From JAWVZH01 sp033722295 (GTDB taxonomy: Bacteria > Bacteroidota > Bacteroidia > Chitinophagales > Saprospiraceae), in contig JAWVZH010000004.1 in the NCBI GenBank assembly GCA_033722295.1, forward strand, positions 1 to 56,201: a stretch of 56,201 nucleotides of DNA. Reading direction: 5' to 3'. Shown here in pieces: positions 1-8,558 of this stretch. The notes below the pieces were generated by a model that did no database searches, was not told the DNA's origin, and worked only from the letters and a program-made list of their open reading frames with translations. The first letter of the stretch is position 1; every line of letters starts with the position of its first letter. The position numbers were made by a program, and so were the translations under genes.

Positions 1-245
1 GCCAGGACGCGAGTATCTTTTCCTCCAAAAAACATGTTTTTTCCAGTTCTTCGCTCAAATACGGGTTACTCGCACTGGGCATTGGCATAGGCATTATAGT
101 CGGTGCTTTACTGGATGGAATGGGTATGGATGACGGGCCGGCCTATTTCGCATCGATGTTCATTTTCGGCGGCCTTGGACTCATTCTATATTACAGGATC
201 AGTATGAGCAAAACAAGAGAGCTGGAGGAAGCCTCAGATTCTTGA
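1..245 (+). CDS. C-terminal part of a small membrane protein (5' end outside window)
   Basis: An open frame enters from the left edge (codons begin at base 3) and stops with TGA at 243-245, giving about 80 residues. After a Ser/Lys-rich stretch there are two hydrophobic segments, one Gly/Ile-rich (around GLLALGIGIGIIVGALL) and one Phe/Gly-rich (around FIFGGLGLILYY), followed by a short charged tail. Two closely spaced helices with a Met/Asp/Gly turn resemble the small DUF6249-like membrane proteins of Bacteroidota, but this is a resemblance only. It converges on purM with a 10-base gap. The start, the N-terminus and any operon partner are not visible, so the function is unknown. Confidence 0.6.
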   Translation, partial: QDASIFSSKKHVFSSSSLKYGLLALGIGIGIIVGALLDGMGMDDGPAYFASMFIFGGLGLILYYRISMSKTRELEEASDS

Positions 246-255
246 ATAACCGGAT

Positions 256-1440
256 CTAGTCAAAGGAATAACTTCCTTCAGTATCTTCAATGGTGACCAT
301 TGAGCGGTCCGCTGCCTCTACCCTGCCGATGATCCGGGCATCCACATCGAACGATTGGCTTAGTTCGATAATTGAGCGGGCCACAGATTCTGTCTTGACA
401 TAAATTTCCATTCTGTGCCCCATATTGAATATGGGGTACATTTCTTTTCTTGAAGAACCTGACTCCTCCTGAATCAATGAAAAAAGCGGAGGGATGGGAA
501 ACAAGTCATCTTTTATCACATGTGCCGGTTCATCGAGAAAGTGCAAGACCTTGGTTTGCGCTCCGCCCGTGCAATGGATCAAGCCACTGATCTTGTCATG
601 ATGGCTTTCAATTATCGGCTTGATGATCGGCAGATAGGTCCTGGTTGGGGAAAGGACGAGCTTTCCCAAAGAGATCGATACATCCCCAATAGCTATTGTT
701 TCATCCACTTTTCGAGAACCACTGTAGACCAGTTCTTTTTCGGTAGCAGGATCAAATGTTTCAGGATATTTCTCACGGTAGCTATGGTGAAAAACATCGT
801 GACGTGCGGAAGTGAGGCCATTACTGCCCATCCCCCCATTATAATCATCCTCATAACTCGCCTGACCGTAGGACGCCAGGCCCACGATAAGGTCACCCGA
901 CCGGATGGCATTGTTGATCACTCTCCCGCGATCCAATCTTCCAAAAGCGGTATAACCCACATCAACCGTTCGTACTATGTCTCCCACGTCAGCGGTTTCT
1001 CCACCGGCATGGAACAAACTGATATCGAACTGCTTCATTTTCTCTATGAACTCAAAGCCGGATCTAATGATCCTTGTTATCACCTCTTTAGGAATAAGGT
1101 GCTTATTACGCCCCACCGTAGAGGAAAGCATTATATCATTGATAAATCCGGAACAAGCCATATCATCCAGGTTCATGACAATAGCATCCTGAACGATACC
1201 CTCCCAGACGCTGAGGTCTCCGGTTTCTTTCCAGTACAGATAGGCCAGGCTCGTTTTCGTGCCAGCGGTATCGGCATGAACGACATTGCAATATTGAGGA
1301 TCACCGGCAGCTATATCTGGCAATATCTTACAAAAGGCGTTGGGGTACAAGCCTTTATCAAGGCCCGAAATAGCCTCATGAATATCAGATTTCGAGTAAG
1401 ATACTCCCCTCTTGTAATAGGTTGAATTTTTTTCACTCAT
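256..1440 (-). CDS. purM: Phosphoribosylformylglycinamidine cyclo-ligase (AIR synthase)
   Basis: 394 residues starting at an ATG (complement of 1438-1440). The enzyme makes 5-aminoimidazole ribonucleotide from FGAM with ATP, the fifth step of purine synthesis, in the cytoplasm. The N-terminal HADTAGTK stretch and the VMNLDDMACSG segment (about residues 88-98) fit the PurM ATP-binding fold, and HAGGETADVGD (about 144-154) is the second conserved glycine-rich loop. It is longer than the roughly 345-residue enterobacterial enzyme, which matches the Bacteroidota version of the family. It is transcribed away from the JmjC-like gene, with a 129-base divergent spacer. No other pur gene adjoins it; purK and purE lie about 30 kb away in this window. 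Assignment is confident from motif content and overall layout. Confidence 0.93.
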   Translation of the reverse strand: MSEKNSTYYKRGVSYSKSDIHEAISGLDKGLYPNAFCKILPDIAAGDPQYCNVVHADTAGTKTSLAYLYWKETGDLSVWEGIVQDAIVMNLDDMACSGFINDIMLSSTVGRNKHLIPKEVITRIIRSGFEFIEKMKQFDISLFHAGGETADVGDIVRTVDVGYTAFGRLDRGRVINNAIRSGDLIVGLASYGQASYEDDYNGGMGSNGLTSARHDVFHHSYREKYPETFDPATEKELVYSGSRKVDETIAIGDVSISLGKLVLSPTRTYLPIIKPIIESHHDKISGLIHCTGGAQTKVLHFLDEPAHVIKDDLFPIPPLFSLIQEESGSSRKEMYPIFNMGHRMEIYVKTESVARSIIELSQSFDVDARIIGRVEAADRSMVTIEDTEGSYSFD

Positions 1441-1460
1441 GGATTGTTAAAAATAATAGT

Positions 1461-1494
1461 TTGAAAAATTACAGCATCAGATATCGTACTTTTA
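1461..1494 (+). promoter_or_regulatory. Bacteroidota-type promoter for the JmjC-like gene
   Basis: TTG at 1461-1463 and TACTTTTA at 1487-1494, with 23 bases between, approximate the Bacteroidota -33/-7 pair (TTG, TAnnTTTG). The last base of the -7 box is A instead of G. The expected start of transcription is near 1500, about 70 bases before the ATG at 1570. Confidence 0.4.
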
Positions 1495-1569
1495 TTACTG
1501 AAAAGCGATAGACAAAGACCCAGGCGAATATTTTGTTCTTCTGTTTGATGCAAGCAATAGTTTGAGTAT

Positions 1570-2409
1570 ATGAAGCTATTCAAAATCGAGCGGCGTTCGG
1601 GGCTTGGCCCTGAGGAATTTAAGAAGGAGTATCTTTCCCGGAAGCGACCAGTTGTCCTCACCGATTTTGCTAAGGACTGGCCAGCCACTGAAAAATGGAC
1701 CTTTGACTTTTTACGCGCCGAATACGGGCATATAGAGGTTCCGCTTTTCGATAAGAAGTTTTCAGAGCCAGGAAAGACCTACATGACCCCTACCATGAAG
1801 ATGAAGTTCGGGGACTATCTCACTTTGATAGAAAATGAACCCACCGAACTGAGGATGTTTCTTTTTAATATATTCCGGCATGCTCCTGAGCTTGTCAGCG
1901 ATGTAAGAAGACCAACTATAATGAAAGGCTTCCTCAATGAGTATCCTTTCATGTTCTTCGGTGGCATGGGGTCGAGTGTGAAGATGCATTACGATATCGA
2001 CTGTTCGAATGTATTTCTTACCCAGTTTCAAACCCGTAAGAAGATAACTTTATTTTCTCCTGATCAGAGTAAGTTCTTGTACCACCTGCCCTTTACTGTG
2101 GCGAGCCTTGTGGACATGGAAGAGCCGGACATTGAAAAGTATCCGGCCCTGAAGAAGGTCCGGGGCTGGGAAACTGTCATAGGTCACGGAGAAACGATCT
2201 TCATACCGAGCATGTACTGGCATTTCATTGAATACATAGATGGTGGCTTTTCCCTGGCTTTGAGGAGCACAGGCTCATTAACACACAGGATAAAAGGCGC
2301 GCTGAACATAGCTCGTCACTTCGTTGTTGATCGTGGGATGAACAAAGTACTCGGGACGCGATGGCACTCGTACAAAAAAGAACTGGCTTATAAAAGAGCC
2401 GGGGTATAA
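1570..2409 (+). CDS. Cupin-like / JmjC-fold 2-oxoglutarate-dependent oxygenase
   Basis: 279 residues. The iron triad expected in cupin_8/JmjC hydroxylases is visible: H140 and D142 in KMHYDID, and H218 in MYWHFI after a short IFIPSMYW strand. A Lys near 157-158 in the RKKITLFSP strand is the likely 2-oxoglutarate carboxylate contact. The N-terminal RPVVLTDFAKDWPA motif (about 26-39) is typical of the FIH-like group. Members hydroxylate protein side chains or small molecules using Fe(II), O2 and 2-oxoglutarate; the substrate here cannot be read from sequence. No signal peptide is seen, so it is probably cytoplasmic. It is a single gene with its own likely promoter and a terminator-like hairpin about 100 bases downstream. 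Fold assignment is strong, substrate unknown. Confidence 0.85.
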   Translation: MKLFKIERRSGLGPEEFKKEYLSRKRPVVLTDFAKDWPATEKWTFDFLRAEYGHIEVPLFDKKFSEPGKTYMTPTMKMKFGDYLTLIENEPTELRMFLFNIFRHAPELVSDVRRPTIMKGFLNEYPFMFFGGMGSSVKMHYDIDCSNVFLTQFQTRKKITLFSPDQSKFLYHLPFTVASLVDMEEPDIEKYPALKKVRGWETVIGHGETIFIPSMYWHFIEYIDGGFSLALRSTGSLTHRIKGALNIARHFVVDRGMNKVLGTRWHSYKKELAYKRAGV

Positions 2410-2801
2410 TACGTATAAACATTTTTTGGCATATGTTTTGCGTTATAAGCGATAGACGAAACGAAACCGATTACTTGCTGTAACTTGTTAAAACCAAACT
2501 GTTACGATAATAGAGCTTTCTATTTCAGGAGGCTCTATTTTTATTTTAAGCACCTACCTGCGGGTCTCTAACTAACAGATTCATTATTATGATAAAATTT
2601 CGAATGATGTTCGAAGATGCCTCTATCGGCGAAATTGACATGACTCTCCTACATCACCAAATCTTCATCACCCTGTAAATCACAAAATGAGGACAGCTGA
2701 CCACTATTATTTTATAATTTATGAAAACAATACGCCGTCTTAATTGTCAATTCAAGTGTATATTCGCGATTATTTAGAACGAATCTAATTACGTAATTGA
2801 A
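2410..2801. other. Gene-poor spacer between the JmjC-like gene and the response regulator
   Basis: About 390 bases without a convincing gene. It holds a copy of AAGCGATAGAC (2447-2457) that also occurs at 1503-1513 upstream of the JmjC gene, a terminator-like hairpin at 2509-2548, and a 29-codon ATG frame at 2589-2678 that has no recognisable features and is probably chance. The stretch from 2700 to 2800 is AT-rich and presumably carries the promoter of the next gene, but I cannot pick a box with confidence. Confidence 0.5.
2509..2548 (+). terminator. Rho-independent terminator-like hairpin
   Basis: AATAGAGC (2509-2516) pairs perfectly with GCTCTATT (2532-2539) across a 15-base loop, followed by a T-rich run to about 2547. 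It lies 100 bases past the stop of the JmjC-like gene, so it may end that transcript or a short independent RNA. The stem is AT-rich and moderately weak. Confidence 0.5.
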
Positions 2802-3455
2802 TTGCCGGTACCAATAGTTATAGCGGATGCTCAATTTCTGATCCGACGAGGATTAAGAGATGTACTTAACACCCACAAGGACTTTGAGGTCGTCAGAGAG
2901 GTGAGTGATGAATCAGAACTATTCGATGCTGTCAAAGAGACTCAAGCGGAAGTTGTGGTACTAGACTACGACCAACCCGGACACTTTACCGCCGACACCG
3001 TTGAAAAACTGAAGAGCGAATTTCCTTTTACTGGTGTAATGGTCATCAGCTCGGACATGAAAGAGTCCAATATCTATAAGGTTGTGGAGAACGGCATCAA
3101 TAGCTTTATAACCAAGCAATGTGATGATAAGGAGATCATAGATGCTGTATACGCCACATCCAAAAAGGAAAAGTTCTTCTGCCATAAGATCCTCGAAGTC
3201 ATACTGCAAAAATCTTTCGGGCAGGAAGAAGAAGCCTGTGAGCCGATCCCACTTTCACCAAGGGAAATAGAGATCGTCCAGCACATTGCCAGCGGACGCA
3301 TTGCCAAAGAAATAGCCAGCGATCTTCATTTAAGCACACACACTATCTACACCCATCGCAAGAACATTATGAAAAAACTAGATCTGAGTTCTCCCGTGGA
3401 ATTGGTCATGTATGCCATAAATAAAGGTATTGTAGATCCAAAGATGACAGATTAG
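2802..3455 (+). CDS. NarL/FixJ-type response regulator with LuxR DNA-binding domain
   Basis: 217 residues. The receiver domain spans about residues 1-120, with phospho-acceptor D55 in VVVLDYD, a Ser at 83-84 in MVISSD and the conserved Lys at about 105 in SFITKQ. The LuxR helix-turn-helix spans about 150-212 (LSPREIEIVQ, then IAKEIASDLHLSTHTI). The start is unusual: the only good initiator after the upstream stop (2775-2777) is TTG at 2802, which places the IVIADAQ strand at the right distance. The acidic pocket carries a single Asp (D9), followed by Ala where most relatives have a second Asp. No sensor kinase is adjacent, so it is an orphan regulator. It converges on smc with a 14-base gap. 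Confidence 0.88.
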   Translation: MPVPIVIADAQFLIRRGLRDVLNTHKDFEVVREVSDESELFDAVKETQAEVVVLDYDQPGHFTADTVEKLKSEFPFTGVMVISSDMKESNIYKVVENGINSFITKQCDDKEIIDAVYATSKKEKFFCHKILEVILQKSFGQEEEACEPIPLSPREIEIVQHIASGRIAKEIASDLHLSTHTIYTHRKNIMKKLDLSSPVELVMYAINKGIVDPKMTD

Positions 3456-3469
3456 CACCTTTTACCTTA

Positions 3470-6400
3470 TCAGCTTCTTTCCAGGACCAGTTCATGATCA
3501 TATGCACGGAAATCCACCTGGCTAACATTACTCACGCCCTGTTCTTCCATGTAGATCCCATAGAGAATATCCACTTCTGCCATAGTCAGCTTGTTGTGAG
3601 TGATGACTATGAACTGGGATCTGTCAGAGAACTTCCGAATTATTCTATTGAACTTGATCACATTGACATCATCCAGCGGGGCGTCCACTTCATCGAAAAC
3701 ACAGAAAGGCGCAGGTTTAAGGAGATAGAGCGCAAAAAGAAGAGCTATGGCAGTTAAGGCCTTTTCTCCACCAGACAACTGGCTCAGGGTCTTGGGACGC
3801 TTCCCTTTTGGCCGGGCGACCACCTCTATTACGGACTCAAGGGGATTCTCCGGGTCCGATAGGATCAGGTCACAATCATCTTCCTCCGAGAACAAGCTTC
3901 TGAAGACCTCCCTGAAATGCTCTTTTACCTCTTCGAATGACGTCATGAACTGCACCGTTGCCGTTTCTTCGATCTCTTTGATCGTAGCTTCCAGTGACGC
4001 CCGGGCCTCCAAAATATCTTCTTTCTGCTGTATGATATTGTCATATCTCAACTTCATCTCCTCATAAGCCTCCAGAGCCATAGGATTGATCTCTCCAAAG
4101 TTATCCAGCCGCTTTCGTAACTTCTCTACACCAGCTTCCAGATCTTCCATGGAGGAGGTGATCTCATACTCCGATTTGAGGATCTCTTCCATCGTCACAC
4201 CAAACTCCACTTCCATCCTGTCTGTTATGGAACGAAGCTTGATCCTGACATCTGTGTACTTCTGAGAAATGTCTTCAACGAGATCCTGTTGCTGCATCAG
4301 CGACCGGTTGAGTTTTCGCACATTCTCTTCCTTGGTATAAATCTCATTCCGGCCAGAATAATAAACCTTCTCAATATCATTGAGTTTGTCCTGGAAAGAG
4401 CCACGTGATTCATACTCCTTGATAAGCCGGGACTCGATCTCTGATAACTCCTGTGACAACGTATTCATTTCCTGAGTTTCCCTTTCTATTCTCTCCTTCC
4501 CTTCGCGAATATTTGTCTCATTGGTCTTGTATTGAGAATTCAAAAAGTCAATACGCTGGACCAGGCTTGACTCCTGATTTTGTAGTTCCATCAGATGCCG
4601 GTTGGCTCGATTCAGCTTTTCAGAGAGTAAAGAAAGTGATCCAACCCACTGATCCACTTCTCCTCCCCTGTCAGAAATGATCTTTTTGAGGGAGTCAAGT
4701 TTACTTTTTTTCTCTTCCAGAGCTACCGCAATTTCCTCTGTCTTCTGTTCCAGAAGTTGTGCTTCTTCCTTCAGTTGAGATCTATGCGAGTTCTCGTTTT
4801 CGATAATATTGATCAAACCGTCAAGCCGTGCTGAAAGAGCTGCATGACTTTGCTCCACACCTGCAATTTCTCTTTTTCTATCTTCGAGTGAAGCTGACTG
4901 TTCCTGAGCACGTAAAGCGTCGATCTCATCGATGAGCTTTTGTTTTTTCATCTCATTAGTATCGATCTCAGACTCAAGTCGAACAAGTTCAGTGTCCAGC
5001 TTCTCCATTTCTTTTTTTCGCCCAAGTTTTTTTCCTTCGAACAATCCTATGGAACCACCTTTGACCTGCTTCTTTCGTCTGATCAGGCCACCGTCACTGT
5101 GCAACATGATGCCCGGGCCATTATATCCCTTGACGAATTCAAAATTTTCCGAGATGAAGACATCCTTTAGCAAGGCCTCGATCACAGGCTGGTACTTTCC
5201 AGAATCTTTTATGACATCGAGCGCTCTTATAGAATTCTCTGGATTTGGGAGTATTTCTTTCTTGTCCTCATCGAACTTGTCCAACAGAAAGAACTGTGCC
5301 TTACCTTTTTGAGCCTGACTTAGCATGGACAAGGCCCCAAGCGCCTGTTCAATATCATCTACAATAAAATGGTTGAGGTAAGGCTCAAGGTATGCTTCGA
5401 CAGCGAGTTGATACTTCTTATCACATTCCACAATATCTGAGAGAAGGACCTTTTTGCCATCCCAGGATTGACTGAGAAACCGCACGGATTCAGGGAAGCC
5501 TTCCAGGTTATCCACCATGCTCTTCAGCAGTTTATATTCATTGGACTTCTGATCCCGGCTCCTGTGGAGCAATGACAGCTTTTCCCTAATCATCTCGAGC
5601 TCTTCCTCGAGCTGAGTCAGGCTTTTTTTCCTCGTGGATTCCTTTTCAGATAAAAGATCTATTTCTTTTTGGATGGCAGCCCTTTTGCTTTCCATCTGAG
5701 CCACCTCGCCCTGAAGGTTCTCTGCCTCACGTTTCTTGGAATCTATTAAAGACTCAGCCTTCTCTCTGGCGAGTTTGTTCCCGTCCAATTTGTTGGCGGT
5801 AATGGCTTTGCCTTTCTCAAGGTCAAAAACGGCATTATCGAGACCTTGCTTTCGTGACAGATATTCAGAGAGGTCCGCCTTGGCCGTTTCGTGCTGACTC
5901 TTAAGGTGATCATATTCTCGTTCTGCCTTTTCAGTCTCCATCTGAGCCTCCTCCTTTTTCTCCTGGATCGCCACCCGTTCCGTGTCCATGATCTCGAGGT
6001 CCTTTTGGATATCCACCTGACGGCTTTCTGCTTCTTTCACCTGTTCTTCGAGACGCTTGATATCCTGACTTAAAAAGTCGAAGCGTTGCTTCTTGATCTC
6101 CTTCGAGCTTTCAAGTTGTCTCAATCCGTCGAGCAACTCATTCATAGCCCTTTGAGAGGAAGACACCTCTTTTTCGAGGTCCATGTTCTTTCTTTTGATC
6201 TCCTCCAGTTCAGCTTCAGCTTTATGAAGATCCGTACGCATCTGAGAGATGGTATCCTTCTCTTTTACCAGTCGCTCCTTCAGACTTTGGTAATCCGCCT
6301 TGTACCTCGCTGTACTCTGAACGGCCAGTTCGATGCTCTTTTCTTTGTATTTAGCCTTAAGATCTTTGTACTTCCTGGCCCGTTTTGCCTGTCTTTCCAA

Positions 6401-7012
6401 ATCCTTGAGATTTCGCTCCAGTTCGAACAGGAGATCTTCCACCCTGTCCAGGTCTGCTTCCGTAGAAGCCAGTTTATTGAAGGTCTCTCTTTTTCTGATC
6501 TTATACTTCGATATGCCCGCCGCCTGTTCGAACATCTTCCGTCTGGAGCCATCCCGGTCATCGATGATCTCAGTCACCATACCCTGACCGATGATCGCAT
6601 AGGAATTCGAGCCGATACCCGTATCTATGAACAAGTTCATTATATCCTTGCGTCGGCATACCACATCGTTGAGCCGATATTCGCTTTCACCACTCTGATA
6701 GATCAGTCGAGAAACGGTGATCATATTGTATTCCGTAGGGATGAGCCCTTTTGTATTTTCGAATGTCAGGGATACCTTAGCCACCCCTGCCGGCTTTCGC
6801 TTCTTTGTACCATTGAAGATGATGTCTCCCATACGTTGTAACCTCAACTCCCTGCTCTTCATTTCTCCGAGAACCCATCTGATAGCATCAACGATATTCG
6901 ATTTACCTGATCCGTTGGGGCCAACGATGCCTGTTACGTCCTCACCAAAGTGCAGCGTGGTGTCATCCGCAAAGCTCTTAAACCCTTTTATGTTAATCGT
7001 CTTTAATCTCAC
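3470..7012 (-). CDS. smc: Chromosome segregation ATPase SMC
   Basis: 1180 residues, the normal full length. SMC dimers organise and help segregate the chromosome with ScpA/ScpB; neither partner is in this window. The Walker A motif GPNGSGKSN lies at 31-39, the ABC signature LSGGE at about 1079 and Walker B (VFDEVDAPLDD) at about 1105-1115. Two long charged coiled-coil arms (about 165-500 and 660-1000) surround a globular hinge near 515-650. Initiation appears to be at GTG (complement of 7010-7012), with MRLKTINIKGFKSF matching the family N-terminus exactly. A -7 box ends only about five bases before that GTG, suggesting a leaderless or very short-leader message. Many frames on the opposite strand are mirror images of its coiled coil and are not genes. 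Confidence 0.97.
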   Translation of the reverse strand: MRLKTINIKGFKSFADDTTLHFGEDVTGIVGPNGSGKSNIVDAIRWVLGEMKSRELRLQRMGDIIFNGTKKRKPAGVAKVSLTFENTKGLIPTEYNMITVSRLIYQSGESEYRLNDVVCRRKDIMNLFIDTGIGSNSYAIIGQGMVTEIIDDRDGSRRKMFEQAAGISKYKIRKRETFNKLASTEADLDRVEDLLFELERNLKDLERQAKRARKYKDLKAKYKEKSIELAVQSTARYKADYQSLKERLVKEKDTISQMRTDLHKAEAELEEIKRKNMDLEKEVSSSQRAMNELLDGLRQLESSKEIKKQRFDFLSQDIKRLEEQVKEAESRQVDIQKDLEIMDTERVAIQEKKEEAQMETEKAEREYDHLKSQHETAKADLSEYLSRKQGLDNAVFDLEKGKAITANKLDGNKLAREKAESLIDSKKREAENLQGEVAQMESKRAAIQKEIDLLSEKESTRKKSLTQLEEELEMIREKLSLLHRSRDQKSNEYKLLKSMVDNLEGFPESVRFLSQSWDGKKVLLSDIVECDKKYQLAVEAYLEPYLNHFIVDDIEQALGALSMLSQAQKGKAQFFLLDKFDEDKKEILPNPENSIRALDVIKDSGKYQPVIEALLKDVFISENFEFVKGYNGPGIMLHSDGGLIRRKKQVKGGSIGLFEGKKLGRKKEMEKLDTELVRLESEIDTNEMKKQKLIDEIDALRAQEQSASLEDRKREIAGVEQSHAALSARLDGLINIIENENSHRSQLKEEAQLLEQKTEEIAVALEEKKSKLDSLKKIISDRGGEVDQWVGSLSLLSEKLNRANRHLMELQNQESSLVQRIDFLNSQYKTNETNIREGKERIERETQEMNTLSQELSEIESRLIKEYESRGSFQDKLNDIEKVYYSGRNEIYTKEENVRKLNRSLMQQQDLVEDISQKYTDVRIKLRSITDRMEVEFGVTMEEILKSEYEITSSMEDLEAGVEKLRKRLDNFGEINPMALEAYEEMKLRYDNIIQQKEDILEARASLEATIKEIEETATVQFMTSFEEVKEHFREVFRSLFSEEDDCDLILSDPENPLESVIEVVARPKGKRPKTLSQLSGGEKALTAIALLFALYLLKPAPFCVFDEVDAPLDDVNVIKFNRIIRKFSDRSQFIVITHNKLTMAEVDILYGIYMEEQGVSNVSQVDFRAYDHELVLERS

Positions 7013-7017
7013 CGCGG

Positions 7018-7052
7018 CAAATATATTGAAATATCTTATAGTTAAATTTCAA
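7018..7052 (-). promoter_or_regulatory. Candidate smc promoter right at the start codon
   Basis: On the minus strand TATATTTG occupies 7025-7018 and a TTG occupies 7052-7050, 24 bases apart, one more than the usual upper spacing. The -7 box ends five bases before the GTG start at 7012. Confidence 0.4.
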
Positions 7053-7107
7053 ATATGTGATCGAAACAGGATCAGTAAAAATCACGGATTCCTCAAGGGT
7101 CTACAAA

Positions 7108-8454
7108 TCAGCCCTTAAGCCTTTTCCAGCGGTCACCATAAAAGAAATACCCGGTGATAACTATTATAATTATCCAATAAAGAACCTCCGAGATCCAGGC
7201 CCATTCAAGTCCGAGATCTGTATGTTTTATCACAAAAAAAGTATAGCCGAGATATATAACGGTAGCATAGAATTGCAATTTCAGAGCCTGGAGGGTTTTA
7301 CCGGCTCCTGTCAGTGCATTGAGAAGAATCACCCCTATAGAAAAGAGGAATAGAATGATGATGAGTATGTAAAATATCGGTTGAGCATCCACCATCAGTG
7401 ACATGTCTTCAGAGCCCAGCAGTGGATAGAGAAAGACCTTGGGAAATACCAGAACTGGGATCGATATGACCATGGTAGAAACGACACATATGATCATTGT
7501 TTTTCGAGTGACCAGCCAGACATCGTCCGGAGCTGAGGCGCCCAGAGCATTGCTGACCAGTGTATTTATTCCTGCGCTGAATCCCCAGCTTGGTATACAC
7601 AGAACCAAATAAATGATCCTGGCCATATTCGTTATTGCCAGCGCCCTTTCACCCAGGTTCTCTACCAGTCCAAAGAAAATAAACCAGCTCCCGATGCCGA
7701 CTATCGATTGTGCCACAATTGGAGAGGACAGTCGAACCATCATCCGAATAGGCTTCATTTCTATATCAGGTACTCTGAACAGATCGATCTTTTTGATCAT
7801 AGGGTCAAAGAACATATAAGCGACAAAAACGATGAAAGCTAATGCCTCAGCCAGAAAACTTGCGTATCCTGCTCCGGCGATTCCCATTTGTGGCATGCCC
7901 AAAGCGCCGAATATCAATCCATAATTGAGGATGATATTCGCTACAGCAAGAATGACCGTATCAATTATAATGAATGTCGTCCGCGCCACTCCCGTATACA
8001 ATGCGACTATGCTGACACCCAAGTAGCTGAAGAAAACACCCCAGGATCTTGGCCATATATACTCGAGGCTCTTATCATATAGTTCCTGAGAATCAAGCAA
8101 GGACGCAAAAATATATGGGGTGCCAAACTGCATAATGAGAAACATGACAAAGGCGAGTATAAGCTCAAATGAGACCATCGCTGCCGAGGCTGCGCTGATC
8201 CTGTCATACTTCAATTGTCCATAACGACGGGCGATAATGATCTGGCCACCTTTTGAAAATCCGTAGCCAATAGCCGCGATCATCATGTAAAAGACGCTTA
8301 CAAAACCTATAGCCGCAAAGTCTGTTTCACTAAGGTGATAGAGAAAGACACTATCCGTTAGGGCGATCACGTTCTGTGCAGCACTGCCCAACATGATGGG
8401 CAGCGATATTTTAAAGATTTGGCCGTATGTTGTCTTGAGTCTCACGAAAGGCAC
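7108..8454 (-). CDS. MATE-family efflux transporter
   Basis: 448 residues, mostly hydrophobic, with about twelve potential membrane helices arranged as two homologous halves, the standard length for the family. MATE proteins export drugs, metabolites or siderophores from the cytoplasm in exchange for Na+ or H+. The N-terminal LPIMLGSAAQNVIALTDSVFL region and the later NALGAS segment are typical of the DinF/NorM group. Two GTG codons are possible starts (8454 and 8445); no ATG is available at the right place. Just upstream sits a small palindrome, AGGTA-gaa-TACCT (8461-8473), which could be an operator but could equally be chance. The gene follows smc on the complement with a divergent neighbour, so it is probably transcribed alone. 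Substrate unknown. Confidence 0.9.
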   Translation of the reverse strand: MPFVRLKTTYGQIFKISLPIMLGSAAQNVIALTDSVFLYHLSETDFAAIGFVSVFYMMIAAIGYGFSKGGQIIIARRYGQLKYDRISAASAAMVSFELILAFVMFLIMQFGTPYIFASLLDSQELYDKSLEYIWPRSWGVFFSYLGVSIVALYTGVARTTFIIIDTVILAVANIILNYGLIFGALGMPQMGIAGAGYASFLAEALAFIVFVAYMFFDPMIKKIDLFRVPDIEMKPIRMMVRLSSPIVAQSIVGIGSWFIFFGLVENLGERALAITNMARIIYLVLCIPSWGFSAGINTLVSNALGASAPDDVWLVTRKTMIICVVSTMVISIPVLVFPKVFLYPLLGSEDMSLMVDAQPIFYILIIILFLFSIGVILLNALTGAGKTLQALKLQFYATVIYLGYTFFVIKHTDLGLEWAWISEVLYWIIIIVITGYFFYGDRWKRLKG

Positions 8455-8558
8455 TAAAATAGGTAGAATACCTCTCTTCCAAATCTCAAAATCTATAAAG
8501 CATGAGAGGAAAAAGCTGTTGTTATTCTTGTGCTATATGACTTAATCGAATTGTCAAA

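Noticed and set aside
520..1425. A 301-codon plus-strand frame opposite purM
   Set aside because: It is the mirror image of purM, has no start region of its own and codes for a Cys/Ser/Ile-rich sequence with no family likeness.
2589..2678. A 29-codon ATG frame in the 2.4-2.8 kb spacer
   Set aside because: Short, without operon context or recognisable motif; chance frames of this size are common.
6086..6841. A 251-codon plus-strand frame opposite smc
   Set aside because: It arises from the strongly biased coiled-coil codons of smc. Leu/Phe/Ser-rich translation and lack of domain features mark it as a shadow.
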